64,000 nt of DNA from Burkholderiales bacterium (GCA_016185015.1 JACPOI010000057.1:110971-174970), one strand, 5' to 3'. Positions 29,401-37,049 are shown, numbered from the stretch's first letter. A program made the numbers and translations. The notes: generated by a model not told the origin, from the letters alone.

Positions 29401-29928
29401 GAGATGCTCAGCGAGGCCGTGCGCTGCCTGCGCGAAGGCAAGGAGCCGGACCTGCTCTCGCCCATGAGCGTCACCACCGACATCAACCTGCACGCCCCGG
29501 CGCTCTTGCCCGATGACTACTGCGGCGACGTGCACATGCGTTTGTCCTTCTACAAGAAACTCGCCACGGCCAAGAAGACCGAGCAGATCGACGCGCTCAT
29601 GGAAGAGATCGTCGATCGCTTCGGCAAGCTGCCGCCTCAGGCCCAGACCCTGATCGACGTGCACCGCCTGCGTGTCATCAGCCAGCCTTATGGCGTGGTC
29701 AAGGTGGACGCCGCGCCCCACCTGATCAACATCACCTTCCGCAAGGACGCGCCGGTGGACCCGGCAAAGGTGATCGAGCTGGTGCAGAAGAACCGCCACA
29801 TCAAGCTGGCCGGCAACGAGAAGCTGCGCATCGAGCGCGAACTGCCCGACCCCAAGGCCCGCGCCCATATGGTGCGCGACGTGCTGCGCGCGCTCGGCAC
29901 CCCGCGCACCGCGGACGCCGCGGCCTGA
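26428..29928 (+). CDS. mfd: Transcription-repair coupling factor Mfd
   Basis: A 1166-residue Mfd starting at ATG 26428 (MDLPKLQAGKRYTLPRP); an upstream TTG in frame is less likely. Domains: UvrB-homology region (about 1-340, with FPDWETLPYDTFSPHQDL), RNA-polymerase-interacting domain (about 475-560, KVGDPVVHASHGIGRYRGL), and a RecG-like SF2 translocase with Walker A GDVGFGKTEVALRAAF, DEEH box LLIIDEEHRFGVRHKE, TATPIPRTL and QLRGRVGRS. The C-terminal regulatory domain follows. The protein removes stalled RNA polymerase at lesions and recruits UvrA. The length is normal. Confidence 0.98.
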   Translation: MDLPKLQAGKRYTLPRPAGSSDALLLARLAEREQAAGRLLAIVCGDATDAQRLIDEIAFFKPELRCAMFPDWETLPYDTFSPHQDLISERLATLWRLYNHGKGSPEDTTDIVLIPATTALYRLAPPGFLAAHTFSFKANQTLDEAQFRSQLTLAGYNHVTQVVSPGEYAVRGGLIDLFPMGSQVPFRVDLFDNEVDSIRTFDPDSQRSLYPVPEVRLLPGREFPMDDDSRALFRRRWRELLEGDPTKSRIYKDIGNGVATAGIEYYLPLFFEQTATVFDYLGAGTEQAATVVLHGELEPALQRFWQDTKERYRLAQGEPDRPPLPPESLFLGIEQFFSLANGHAQLAIRPGNAEGVAEFDPLPELTVVRGAEDPLAKLKDHVRNTQHRVLLLAESDGRRESLLDFLRASSVIPPAFDSLEEFKASDEKLGIATAALNVGFAWTEEGLDFVTETELFAAGPSTRRRKKQEQVSDVESLIKDLSELKVGDPVVHASHGIGRYRGLVNMSVSGQLQDDGTPEMQEFLHLEYADNAVLYVPVSQLQLISRYTGVSADEAPLHRLGSGQWDKAKRRAAQQIRDAAAELLNIYARRAAREGHAFRFSPRDYEQFANDFGFEETADQRAAIHAVVQDMVSPRPMDRLVCGDVGFGKTEVALRAAFVAVTGGRQVAFLAPTTLLAEQHYQTLVDRFSKWPVKIAEMSRFRSGKEITAALKGIADGSVDIVVGTHKLLSQDTKFKNLGLLIIDEEHRFGVRHKEAVKALRAEVDVLTLTATPIPRTLGMALEGLRDLSVIATAPQRRLAIKTFVRNEDKGVIREAVLRELKRGGQVYFLHNEVETIENRRASLELLLPEARIDVAHGQMPERQLEAVMRDFVAQRTNLLLCSTIIETGIDVPSANTIVISRADKFGLAQLHQLRGRVGRSHHQAYAYLMVPDKESLTKQASQRLDAIQAMEELGSGFYLAMHDLEIRGAGEVLGENQSGNMLEVGFQLYNEMLSEAVRCLREGKEPDLLSPMSVTTDINLHAPALLPDDYCGDVHMRLSFYKKLATAKKTEQIDALMEEIVDRFGKLPPQAQTLIDVHRLRVISQPYGVVKVDAAPHLINITFRKDAPVDPAKVIELVQKNRHIKLAGNEKLRIERELPDPKARAHMVRDVLRALGTPRTADAAA

Positions 29929-29937
29929 AGCCCGACC

Positions 29938-30558
29938 ATGGCCACGCTGCTCGAACCCCTGCTCGCGCTGCTCATCCTCCTGCCGGCGCTGTGGCTGCGG
30001 CCCTGGCGCCTGCTGGCGCGCGCCGGGCTGCAGACGCCGCTGCTGGCCACCCTGGCCCTGCTGCCGCTGCTGTGGGCTCTGCCGTTCTGGCACGCCATGC
30101 CGCTGCAGCTGCAGTGGTCGGGCGCCTGCCTGGTCACGCTGAGCCTGGGCTGGCCGCTGGCGGTCCCCGTGCTCACACTCGTCAGTGCCATCACCTGGCT
30201 CATCACCCCGGCAACGGGCGAGCAGGCCCTGGCCCTGCTGCTGTGGCAAGGGCTGGTGCCGGCCACGCTGGCGCTGGGCCTGGGCGGCCTGCTGCGCCGT
30301 TTTGTGCCGCACCACCCTTTTGTCTACGTGCTGGGCCGCGGTTTCCTGGGCACCGTGCTGTGCCTCTTCGCCGCCAGCCTGCTGGCCCAGGCCGCCGGCC
30401 ACAACCTGCCCAATATCGGTGACGAACTGGCCTGGGTGGCCCTGTGGCTCATGGCCTGGGGCGACGCCTTCGTCACCGGCATGATGACGGCCATCTTCGT
30501 CGCCTACCGCCCGCAGTGGCTGGCCACCTGGTCCGATACGCTTTACCTGAAATCCTGA
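29938..30558 (+). CDS. CbiM-like energy-coupling factor transporter membrane protein (COG3235 type)
   Basis: A 206-residue integral membrane protein with about six hydrophobic segments from the N-terminus onward. The C-terminal block WLMAWGDAFVTGMMTAIFVAYRPQWLATWSD is typical of a family of predicted membrane proteins annotated as energy-coupling factor permease. Transport substrate and partners are unknown, and no ECF ATPase gene lies nearby. It starts 9 bases after the mfd stop and ends 8 bases before serB. Confidence 0.75.
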   Translation: MATLLEPLLALLILLPALWLRPWRLLARAGLQTPLLATLALLPLLWALPFWHAMPLQLQWSGACLVTLSLGWPLAVPVLTLVSAITWLITPATGEQALALLLWQGLVPATLALGLGGLLRRFVPHHPFVYVLGRGFLGTVLCLFAASLLAQAAGHNLPNIGDELAWVALWLMAWGDAFVTGMMTAIFVAYRPQWLATWSDTLYLKS

Positions 30559-30566
30559 ACCGCCCC

Positions 30567-31283
30567 ATGACTGCTCCCTCCACCGAACACGCCCCCGGCC
30601 TCGTCCTGCAAGGTTTCACCCCGCCGCTGCGCCTGCGCGACTTCAAGCTGATCGCCTTCGACATGGACTCCACGCTGATCAACATCGAGTGCGTGGACGA
30701 GATCGCCGACGCCGTCGGCCGCAAGGCCGAGGTGGCGGCCATCACCGAAGCCGCCATGCGCGGCGAGATCACCGACTTCAAGGACAGCCTGCGCCGCCGC
30801 GTGGCCCTGCTCAAGGGCGTGACCACGGCCGACCTGGAGGCCGTCAAACGCGAACGCCTGCGCCTGAACCCGGGCGCGGCCGAGCTGATCGCCGCCTGCA
30901 AGCGCGCGGGTTTGAAGGTGCTGCTGGTCAGCGGTGGCTTCACCTTCTTCGCCGACCACGTGCAGCAACTGCTGGATATCGACTACACCCGCTCCAATGT
31001 GCTGGAGATCGAACACGGCGTGCTCACCGGCCGCCTGGTCGACCAGCCCTGGGGCGACATCTGCGACGGCGCCGAGAAACGCCGCATGCTGCAGCAGACC
31101 TGTGCGCAACTGGGCATAACCACGCAGCAGGCCATCGCCATGGGCGACGGCGCCAACGACCTGCCCATGATGGGCGAGGCCGGCCTGTCCGTGGCCTACC
31201 ACGCCAAACCCAAAGTTCGTGAGCAGGCCATGGTGGCCATCAACAGCGGCGGGCTGGACCGCCTGCTGGAAGTCCTGACGTGA
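30567..31283 (+). CDS. serB: Phosphoserine phosphatase
   Basis: A 238-residue HAD-family enzyme, last step of serine synthesis. It has motif I FDMDSTLIN (nucleophile Asp), INIECVDEIADAVG (substrate recognition), motif II LLVSGGFTFFAD, and motifs III/IV in AIAMGDGANDLPMMGEAGLSVAYHAKP. It lacks the N-terminal ACT-like region of longer SerB proteins. The ATG at 30567 is chosen; the frame upstream is a shadow of the membrane protein gene. The stop overlaps the next gene start (GTGA). Confidence 0.95.
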   Translation: MTAPSTEHAPGLVLQGFTPPLRLRDFKLIAFDMDSTLINIECVDEIADAVGRKAEVAAITEAAMRGEITDFKDSLRRRVALLKGVTTADLEAVKRERLRLNPGAAELIAACKRAGLKVLLVSGGFTFFADHVQQLLDIDYTRSNVLEIEHGVLTGRLVDQPWGDICDGAEKRRMLQQTCAQLGITTQQAIAMGDGANDLPMMGEAGLSVAYHAKPKVREQAMVAINSGGLDRLLEVLT

Positions 31284-31849
31284 CGACGGTCTGGCAGCGC
31301 CTGGGCTCCGGCCTCAGGATCGGGTTCTGGAAGGGGCTCAGGGACTGGCGCTCGCATGCCATCTCGCTGCTGATCATCGTGGCCGTCGTGGTGGGCGTGA
31401 GCGCCTGGCAGGCCCGCCACGTCCCCGCCGGGCCGGCACCGGTCTTCAGCGCCCCGCTGGCCGGTGCGCCGGCCGGCACGCAGATCACGCTGGAACAGTG
31501 GCGCGCGCGCTACCCCGGCCGCGCCGTCGCCCTGCACATCTGGGCCGAGTGGTGCCCGATCTGCCGCATGGAGGAAAGCAGCATCAGCAGCCTGCAGCCC
31601 GACTGGCCGGTGCTCACCATCGCCATGCGCTCGGGCGAGGCCGCGCAGGTGGCCCGCGTGCTGGATCAGCGCCAGCTGCCCTGGCTGACCGCTGTCGATG
31701 CCGACGGCAGCCTGTCGGCACGCTACGGCCTGCAGGCCGTGCCCGCCTTCATCGTGCTCGACCCCCAGGGAAACATCCGCCACGCGGCGGTGGGTTACAC
31801 CACCGGCCTCGGCATGCGCCTGCGCCTGTGGCTGGCGCAGAATTTCTAA
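31280..31849 (+). CDS. Thioredoxin-like membrane-anchored disulfide reductase (ScsD/TlpA-like)
   Basis: A 189-residue protein with one N-terminal membrane anchor (about 28-44, AISLLIIVAVVVGVSAW) and a periplasmic thioredoxin fold. The active site is WAEWCPIC (Cys-Pro-Ile-Cys) and the cis-proline loop is GLQAVPAFIVLDPQGNI. This arrangement is like ScsD, TlpA and other protein disulfide reductases of the envelope. The start is GTG, coupled to the serB stop. No ScsB/DsbD electron donor lies in this window. It meets the DUF481 gene head-on with three bases between the stops. Confidence 0.85.
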   Translation: MTTVWQRLGSGLRIGFWKGLRDWRSHAISLLIIVAVVVGVSAWQARHVPAGPAPVFSAPLAGAPAGTQITLEQWRARYPGRAVALHIWAEWCPICRMEESSISSLQPDWPVLTIAMRSGEAAQVARVLDQRQLPWLTAVDADGSLSARYGLQAVPAFIVLDPQGNIRHAAVGYTTGLGMRLRLWLAQNF

Positions 31850-31852
31850 AAA

Positions 31853-32851
31853 CTAGCTGCCGAACTTCACGCTCAGGCCGGTGATGAACAGCAGGTCGTA
31901 CTTCTCGGCCGGCGCCTGGGCCAGGCTGTCGTAGCGGCCCTGCAGCTTCACGCTCAGGCTCAGGCTCTTGTGGAGGTCGAGCGTCAGGCCGGCGTCCAGC
32001 GTGGCGCGGGTGCCCTTGTCGGTGAACAGACTCGGGTACAGCACGAACTTCTGCCGCAAGCGCGCCGGCGTGCCGCCCAGCTGGTGGCTGGATTCCTGGC
32101 CCAGCAGGATTTCGGTCGTCTCCATGCGGGTCTGCAGCACATCGTTGATCAGCACGCCGCTGCCGCCGTACAGATCCTCGCGATAGGTCAGACCGCCGTA
32201 GACATCCCACTGGTCGTCGCGGGCCTTGACCAGGTGATGGCCCAGGCCGCTGCTGATCACGCTGCGCAGGTCCAGCTGACGGATGCGGTCATGGCTGAAC
32301 TCCAGCCCCACGAAACCGAACTCGCGCGGCGTGATGTCGCGGTCGTAACGGCCGCCCAGGCGCCATTGCAGGGCCGTGATGCTGGTCGTCACCACGCCAT
32401 TGGTGACGCTGCGGGCGCGGCTCTCCAGGTACTGGGCTGACAGCGAGAGCTTGTCGTCCGGGCGCTGGTAGCTGGTGTCGAGGCCCAGGTTGAAGCTCTG
32501 GCTGTCGGTGTTGCCCGCCGACAGGGAGAAGCCCGCATTGAAGTCGCCGTCCCACCGGCCGGCGGCCACCAGGGGCTCAGGTGGCGCCAGCGGCACAGGG
32601 GCCGCCACAGCCGGGACCCGCACCGGCGCAACGGCCGGCGCCACGCGCGGCCCGGTATCGGGAGCCAGCACGGGCGACGCATCGGGCACAACCACCGGGG
32701 CAACGACCGAGTTCTGGACGGGCACCGCCTCTTGCGGGACCACCTGGGTGGCATCGACGGCGGGCGTGACGGGAGCGGCAGTGGGCGCTTCTTGCGCCCG
32801 GACCAAGGTGGTGGCCCCCAGGGCCAGCAGCAGGAACAGGGATTTCTTCAT
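31853..32851 (-). CDS. DUF481 outer-membrane beta-barrel protein with Pro/Ala/Val-rich linker
   Basis: A 332-residue protein starting at ATG 32851 with a signal peptide (MKKSLFLLLALGATTLVRAQ). Residues about 21-90 are a proline/alanine/valine-rich linker. The rest is a DUF481-type barrel: FNAGFSLSAGNTDSQSFNLGLD, alternating strands such as KLSLSAQYLESRA, and a C-terminus ending in LLFITGLSVKFGS. The function of DUF481 barrels is unknown; they are sometimes called salt-induced outer membrane proteins. The linker may reach across the periplasm or peptidoglycan. The frame upstream of the ATG is not coding. Confidence 0.85.
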   Translation of the reverse strand: MKKSLFLLLALGATTLVRAQEAPTAAPVTPAVDATQVVPQEAVPVQNSVVAPVVVPDASPVLAPDTGPRVAPAVAPVRVPAVAAPVPLAPPEPLVAAGRWDGDFNAGFSLSAGNTDSQSFNLGLDTSYQRPDDKLSLSAQYLESRARSVTNGVVTTSITALQWRLGGRYDRDITPREFGFVGLEFSHDRIRQLDLRSVISSGLGHHLVKARDDQWDVYGGLTYREDLYGGSGVLINDVLQTRMETTEILLGQESSHQLGGTPARLRQKFVLYPSLFTDKGTRATLDAGLTLDLHKSLSLSVKLQGRYDSLAQAPAEKYDLLFITGLSVKFGS

Positions 32852-32903
32852 CAGGGACTCGGGAGTACAGACCAACCGGGCGCCAAGGGCCCGGACCGCG
32901 CGA

Positions 32904-34484
32904 TTATTGCCGCTCGATGCGGGGCCGGCCGGCGGCCACCTCGAAACGCGCCAGCGTGAAGGCGTCCGAGTCGGCCTTGGTGGCGTCCTGCACCGCGCGC
33001 AGCGTGGTCGTGAGGCGCCCGGGCGTGAACTCGGCCACGCCGTAGCCGCGGTACTGCGCGTCGCCAAACACGAAATGCGGGTTCTCGGCCAGGCGCTCGG
33101 GCGTCTTCTCCACCGCGCTGGCACTGGCGCGCGAAGAGATGCTGGTGCCGCAGAACTCCACGCCCACCGCCGGGCTGCCGACGTCGGCGTAATCGGCCTT
33201 GACGTGGCCCACCCAGTTCTCGTGCACGTCGCCGCCCAGCAGCACCGGGTTGCTCACGGCATGGCGCTGCAGCGCATCGGTCACACGCCTGCGGTTGCCG
33301 GCATAACCGTCCCAGCCGTCGTTCCACAGGCGCTGGCCCGGGCCGGGCTGGGCATCGCGCGGGCCAAACAGGGTCTGCTGACCGATCACGTTCCAGCGCC
33401 CGCCGGAACGGGCTAGCGCGCCGTCCAGCCACTGCTCCTGCGTGACGCCCAGGTAGCTGCGCTGCGGATCGGCCCACTCCTGGCATTTGGCCGGGTCCAC
33501 CAGGCGGCCACCGGGCTGGCCATCTTTCAGGCAGGGCTGGCGGTCGCGGTACTGGCGGCCGTCGAGCAGGTGCAGCGAGGCCAGGCGGCCAAACGGCACT
33601 TGCTGGTAGATGCGCAGCTCGGCACCGCGTGCCAGGCCGGCGAGGCCCTGGGTCAGCATGGCAGCGCGCACCGGCATGTTTTCGTACCAGGCCTGGTAGG
33701 CGGCCGCGCGGCGCGCCGGGAAATCGTCCACCGTGCCCAGCAGCGGCACGCCGGTGCCCTCGTGCAGGCCGGCGTAGTCGTTCTGCACCTCGTGGTCGTC
33801 CCAGGTCGGCAGCCAGGGGCAGGCCGCGTGCATGGCCTGCAGGTCGGCGTCGCTCTTGTGCAAGGCGTAACGGGCGCGGTACTCGTCCAGCGTGCGCACC
33901 CAGCCGCCCGTCACGGCGCGCACCGCGTTGCTGGCGCCTGGATATTCGTAGATGTAGTCGCCCAGGAACATCACCGCGTCCAGCTGTTCGGCGCGCATGT
34001 GGCGCCAGGCCGCGTAATACCCGTGCTCCCAGCGCTGGCAGGAGGCATAACCCAGGCGCAGGCGCGCCGGCAAGGCGTCCGGCCGCGGGAAGGTGCGCGT
34101 GCGCCCCACCGGGCTCACGGCCTCGCCCAGCATGAAGCGGTAGAAATACCAGCGGTCGGGCTCCAGGCCCGCCACCTCGGCATGCACGGCATGCCCCAGC
34201 GCCGGCACAGCCTGCACCTGGCCGCTGCGCGCGATGCGCGTGAAACCCTCGTCGTGCGCCACTTCCCAGCGCAGCGTGAACTCGGCGCCTTGCGCCTGTT
34301 CGAAGGCCAGCCGCGTCCACAGCACCACGCCATCGTGCGTGGGCGCGCCGCTGGCCACGCCCAGCGCAAACGGGTCCTGCTTCAGGCGGGCCAGGCTCCA
34401 GGCGCTGCGCGGCAGCCAGAGCGTGGTGGCAGTGGCGGCCGCCAGGCGCAAGAGCTGGCGGCGGTCGGTCGGGTGAGTGGGCAT
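32904..34484 (-). CDS. phoD: PhoD-family alkaline phosphatase/phosphodiesterase
   Basis: A 526-residue secreted PhoD-type enzyme. It has a twin-arginine signal (DRRQLLRLAAATATTLW, residues 7-23), an N-terminal beta domain (FALGVASGAPTHDGVVLWTRL), and the metal-binding core MFLGDYIYEYPGA, TWDDHEVQNDYAG and LLGGDVHENWVG that holds the Fe/Ca active site. Length and layout are normal. It is exported folded to the periplasm or outside, where it releases phosphate from diesters or monoesters. It is on the same strand as the DUF481 gene, 52 bases upstream of its start. Confidence 0.93.
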   Translation of the reverse strand: MPTHPTDRRQLLRLAAATATTLWLPRSAWSLARLKQDPFALGVASGAPTHDGVVLWTRLAFEQAQGAEFTLRWEVAHDEGFTRIARSGQVQAVPALGHAVHAEVAGLEPDRWYFYRFMLGEAVSPVGRTRTFPRPDALPARLRLGYASCQRWEHGYYAAWRHMRAEQLDAVMFLGDYIYEYPGASNAVRAVTGGWVRTLDEYRARYALHKSDADLQAMHAACPWLPTWDDHEVQNDYAGLHEGTGVPLLGTVDDFPARRAAAYQAWYENMPVRAAMLTQGLAGLARGAELRIYQQVPFGRLASLHLLDGRQYRDRQPCLKDGQPGGRLVDPAKCQEWADPQRSYLGVTQEQWLDGALARSGGRWNVIGQQTLFGPRDAQPGPGQRLWNDGWDGYAGNRRRVTDALQRHAVSNPVLLGGDVHENWVGHVKADYADVGSPAVGVEFCGTSISSRASASAVEKTPERLAENPHFVFGDAQYRGYGVAEFTPGRLTTTLRAVQDATKADSDAFTLARFEVAAGRPRIERQ

Positions 34485-34572
34485 GGCGGGGTGTGCAGTG
34501 GGGCTCGCCGGGATGATGCCATGCGTTCATGACGCTCACGCGCGCCCGGCCCTACCGCCCGGCGGGCCAAGG

Positions 34573-34600
34573 TTGACAGCCCCCCAGGTCTGACTAAAAT
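34573..34600 (+). promoter_or_regulatory. Strong sigma-70 type promoter of the small-protein operon
   Basis: A perfect -35 TTGACA (34573-34578) is separated by 16 bases from a near-perfect -10 TAAAAT (34595-34600). Transcription would begin about 34607, 20 bases before the ATG at 34628. Confidence 0.8.
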
Positions 34601-34627
34601 TTGAGCAAGTTCACCGCGGAGTCCATC

Positions 34628-34855
34628 ATGGCAACCGAAGGCATTTCCTCCAACACCCCCGTCTCTCCCCCGCCGCGATCCAACACGGCCAACCGCGCAC
34701 AGGAATTCCGCGCCGAGCAGCAGCGCGTGCAGGAGCAACAGTCTCAGCGCGAGGCCCAACAAGCCCAGGCCGCCGCCCGGGAGGCACGCCAGCGCGAACC
34801 CGTGGTCAACACCCAGGGCCAGACCACGGGCCGCCTGGTCAACGAAAAGGCCTGA
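34628..34855 (+). CDS. Small Gln/Ala/Arg-rich helical protein, unknown function
   Basis: A 75-residue protein starting at ATG 34628, with GGAG about 8 bases upstream. An in-frame TTG at 34601 would fall inside the promoter and is rejected. The N-terminus is Ser/Pro-rich and probably disordered. Residues 25-60 (RAQEFRAEQQRVQEQQSQRE and onward) form a long polar helix of alternating Gln, Glu, Arg and Ala, and the C-terminus ends GRLVNEKA. There is no signal or membrane segment. I do not recognise the family. The next gene starts 10 bases after the stop, and the two share one strong promoter and one terminator. Confidence 0.75.
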   Translation: MATEGISSNTPVSPPPRSNTANRAQEFRAEQQRVQEQQSQREAQQAQAAAREARQREPVVNTQGQTTGRLVNEKA

Positions 34856-34865
34856 GGAGACCATC

Positions 34866-35159
34866 GTGGTCATGGCGATGCAGTCCCTCAACGGCAGCAC
34901 GCCCGGTGCGCGGGCCCAGCTGAGCCAGTACCAGACCCAGCTGCAGCAGGCCCGGCGCGAGGCCGCGCAGGCCGCCAACCGGGTGAGCCAGCTGGAGCAG
35001 CAAGCCGCCGTGGCGCGCCAGGAATCGGCCGGCGCCGACGACAAGGTCCGCAGCCTGGAAAACCAGCCCCCGCGCAGTGACGGCAACAACGGCGGCACAC
35101 GCAAGCGCATCAACACCCTGAGCCAGCTCAGCGGCACCCTGCTCGATACGACCGCCTGA
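34866..35159 (+). CDS. Small coiled-coil protein, unknown function
   Basis: A 97-residue protein starting at GTG 34866 with GAGGAGA 5 bases upstream; the ATG at 34872 is an alternative. Residues about 16-66 (ARAQLSQYQTQLQQARREAA and onward) show a heptad-like coiled coil, followed by a polar KVRSLENQPPRSDGNNGG linker and a short C-terminal helix RKRINTLSQLSGTLLD. There is no signal peptide or membrane segment. It is soluble and probably oligomeric. The family is not recognised; pairing with the preceding helical protein is suggested by the shared operon. Confidence 0.75.
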   Translation: MVMAMQSLNGSTPGARAQLSQYQTQLQQARREAAQAANRVSQLEQQAAVARQESAGADDKVRSLENQPPRSDGNNGGTRKRINTLSQLSGTLLDTTA

Positions 35160-35177
35160 TTTCGGCACCCCATACGC

Positions 35178-35210
35178 AACAAGGGCCCTCTGAGGGCCCT
35201 TGTTATTTGA
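35178..35210. terminator. Bidirectional terminator between the small-protein operon and rlmB
   Basis: AACAAGGGCCCTC (35178-35190) and GAGGGCCCTTGTT (35192-35204) form a long perfect stem, with a T-rich tail (TTATTTG) on the plus side and T-containing sequence on the minus side. It lies between the converging genes ending at 35159 and 35225. Confidence 0.9.
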
Positions 35211-35224
35211 CGGAAGTGGCTTGT

Positions 35225-35959
35225 TCAGCCGCGTTGCCGTAAAGCCTCGTACAGACACACCCCGCTGGCCACCGAGACGTTCAGGCTCTCCACCGCGCCC
35301 TTCATCGGGATGCCCACCAGCTCGTCGCAGGTCTTGCGCGTGAGCTGCCGCATGCCCTCACCCTCCGCACCCAGCACCAGGGCCGTGGGGCCCTTGAGGT
35401 CCACCTGGTAGATGGTCTTGGGCGCATCGTCGCTGGTGCCGATGCACCAGATGTTGCGCTCCTTCAGCTCGCCCAGCGTGCGGGCCAGATTGGTCACCAT
35501 GAAATAGGGCACGGTCTCGGCCGCGCCGCTGGCCACCTTGGCCACGGTGGCGTTGACGCCCACCGCATGGTCCTTGGGCGCGATCACCGCATGCGCCCCG
35601 GCCCCGTCGGCCACGCGCAGGCAGGCGCCCAGGTTGTGCGGGTCGGTCACGCCGTCGAGCACCAGCAGCAGGGGCGGCTCGCTCAAGGAATCCAGCAGGT
35701 CGTCCAGCGAGTGCACCTGGGCCAGCGGCTCCACACGCGCCGCCACGCCCTGGTGTCCATGGCTGCCGGCCAGCTTGGCCAGGCGCATGCCGTCGGCCTC
35801 GATCAGGCGCACATTGGCCTCTTTGGCCTTTTCCAGGAACTGGCGCATGCGCGCGTCGCGCCGGGTCGGCTCGAAATAGATCTCGATGATGGATTGCGGC
35901 GCCGTCTTCAGGCGCACGCCCACGGCGTGGAAGCCGAACAGGACTTTGGGGGAGGACAT
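35225..35959 (-). CDS. rlmB: 23S rRNA (guanosine2251-2'-O)-methyltransferase RlmB
   Basis: A 244-residue SpoU-class SPOUT methyltransferase. The N-terminal substrate-binding domain begins [17 protein letters not shown]. The C-terminal knot has [20 protein letters not shown] (motif 1), [40 protein letters not shown] (motifs 2 and 3). These are the RlmB/TrmH signatures, and the length is that of RlmB. It modifies G2251 in the ribosomal P-loop. Confidence 0.95.
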   Translation of the reverse strand: MSSPKVLFGFHAVGVRLKTAPQSIIEIYFEPTRRDARMRQFLEKAKEANVRLIEADGMRLAKLAGSHGHQGVAARVEPLAQVHSLDDLLDSLSEPPLLLVLDGVTDPHNLGACLRVADGAGAHAVIAPKDHAVGVNATVAKVASGAAETVPYFMVTNLARTLGELKERNIWCIGTSDDAPKTIYQVDLKGPTALVLGAEGEGMRQLTRKTCDELVGIPMKGAVESLNVSVASGVCLYEALRQRG

Positions 35960-36012
35960 GGGGGGATTATCCCAGCATGGCGCGAGGCGTCAGGACAGAA
36001 AAGTGTGGTGGC

Positions 36013-36058
36013 ATCCCCCATTCGGGGGATAGGGGCGCACTCATTGGCTCTCTAGAAT
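36013..36058 (+). promoter_or_regulatory. Inverted repeat and candidate -10 upstream of the orphan gene
   Basis: ATCCCCC (36013-36019) and GGGGGAT (36024-36030) form a perfect inverted repeat with a 4-base spacer, the size of a dimeric regulator site. TAGAAT at 36053-36058 could be the -10 of the gene at 36096, which would put the repeat just upstream of the -35 region. It could equally serve the divergent rlmB. Confidence 0.45.
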
Positions 36059-36095
36059 CGCCAATGGCTTCTGCTCCCCTTCAAAGTTAAATGTC

Positions 36096-37049
36096 ATGGA
36101 AAACTTCTTGTGGCAGCCTGGCCTAGGCCATGACCAAGCCGCTTTGGTGCGGCTGCGCTCTCATTTTGAACGTCCGCGCGAACCTATGGGTGAAGCTTGG
36201 TTCATGAGCGACGAACGCAAGATGTACCCTGAGCTGCTAGGTGATCTCGCGTCACTGTCGTGCCGCGAGCTCCAAGACCCTCTCACCGAAGTCGCAAGCG
36301 GTACATGCTCATTCGGCGAAATGGAAGAGTGGACCGTTTGGTATCACTATCTTCTGGGACAGTTGATTCCTCGGAGCCATGAATGCTTCGTGGACAGCTT
36401 CCTTGAATACTTGGTGACCGGTTTCATCGCGATCCACCCTACTAACGACGGTGCCGAACCATATGCAGGCTTCCGACTAGACGCACTGAACACGCTGGGA
36501 CGATGCATCATGGATCCGAGCTGCTGGGACGGTTCCGAGATCAGACTGGGGCGCATCTTGCATCGCTCCAACAACAACCCAAACCGCGTTTGGTGCTGGT
36601 GGGACGCGAGTGGAGACTTCTCCGCCTCAATGTTTTTCTGCCTGAAGTACCTTCCGGTTTCCCAGGTACCGGGCTGGATCGAATCCGTATTTACCATCAC
36701 CTCACCGCATTGGAGAGCGCAGATCTTGGTATGGCTCCTGGGCGCAAGGGATATTTTGATCGGAGCGATTAAATGGCCGTCCGATTTCAAACGAGAAGGC
36801 GTTGCGTCTGTTTCCTGGGCGTGGTCGCATTGCCTGGGCCCCAACTTGGCTGGTATAGAAAGAACACTCTCAAGTGCGGGGGGCAGCCTGATCACGGAAG
36901 CTGCTGCAAATCATGTTCTCAACGCGGTGCGCGGTTACTTCACCCAAGAAAGGTACCTCGAGTGGCTGATGTCATTCGATCAAGTCCCGTATGTACGAGA
37001 CGAAATCTCGCATTTGCCACGCGACTTTGAGGCGGTCTATATGCGGTGA
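36096..37049 (+). CDS. Orphan hypothetical protein, unknown function
   Basis: A 317-residue protein starting MENFLWQPGLGHDQ at ATG 36096. It is rich in Trp, Phe and His (WTVWYHYLLGQLIPRSHE, NRVWCWWDASGDFSASMFF), with no signal peptide and no clear membrane segment. It looks like a helical, possibly repeat-containing soluble protein. I do not recognise a family. Codon use and base composition are visibly more AT-rich than in both neighbours, which suggests acquisition by transfer. It stands alone between divergent rlmB and a strong terminator, with its own candidate promoter. Confidence 0.75.
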   Translation: MENFLWQPGLGHDQAALVRLRSHFERPREPMGEAWFMSDERKMYPELLGDLASLSCRELQDPLTEVASGTCSFGEMEEWTVWYHYLLGQLIPRSHECFVDSFLEYLVTGFIAIHPTNDGAEPYAGFRLDALNTLGRCIMDPSCWDGSEIRLGRILHRSNNNPNRVWCWWDASGDFSASMFFCLKYLPVSQVPGWIESVFTITSPHWRAQILVWLLGARDILIGAIKWPSDFKREGVASVSWAWSHCLGPNLAGIERTLSSAGGSLITEAAANHVLNAVRGYFTQERYLEWLMSFDQVPYVRDEISHLPRDFEAVYMR

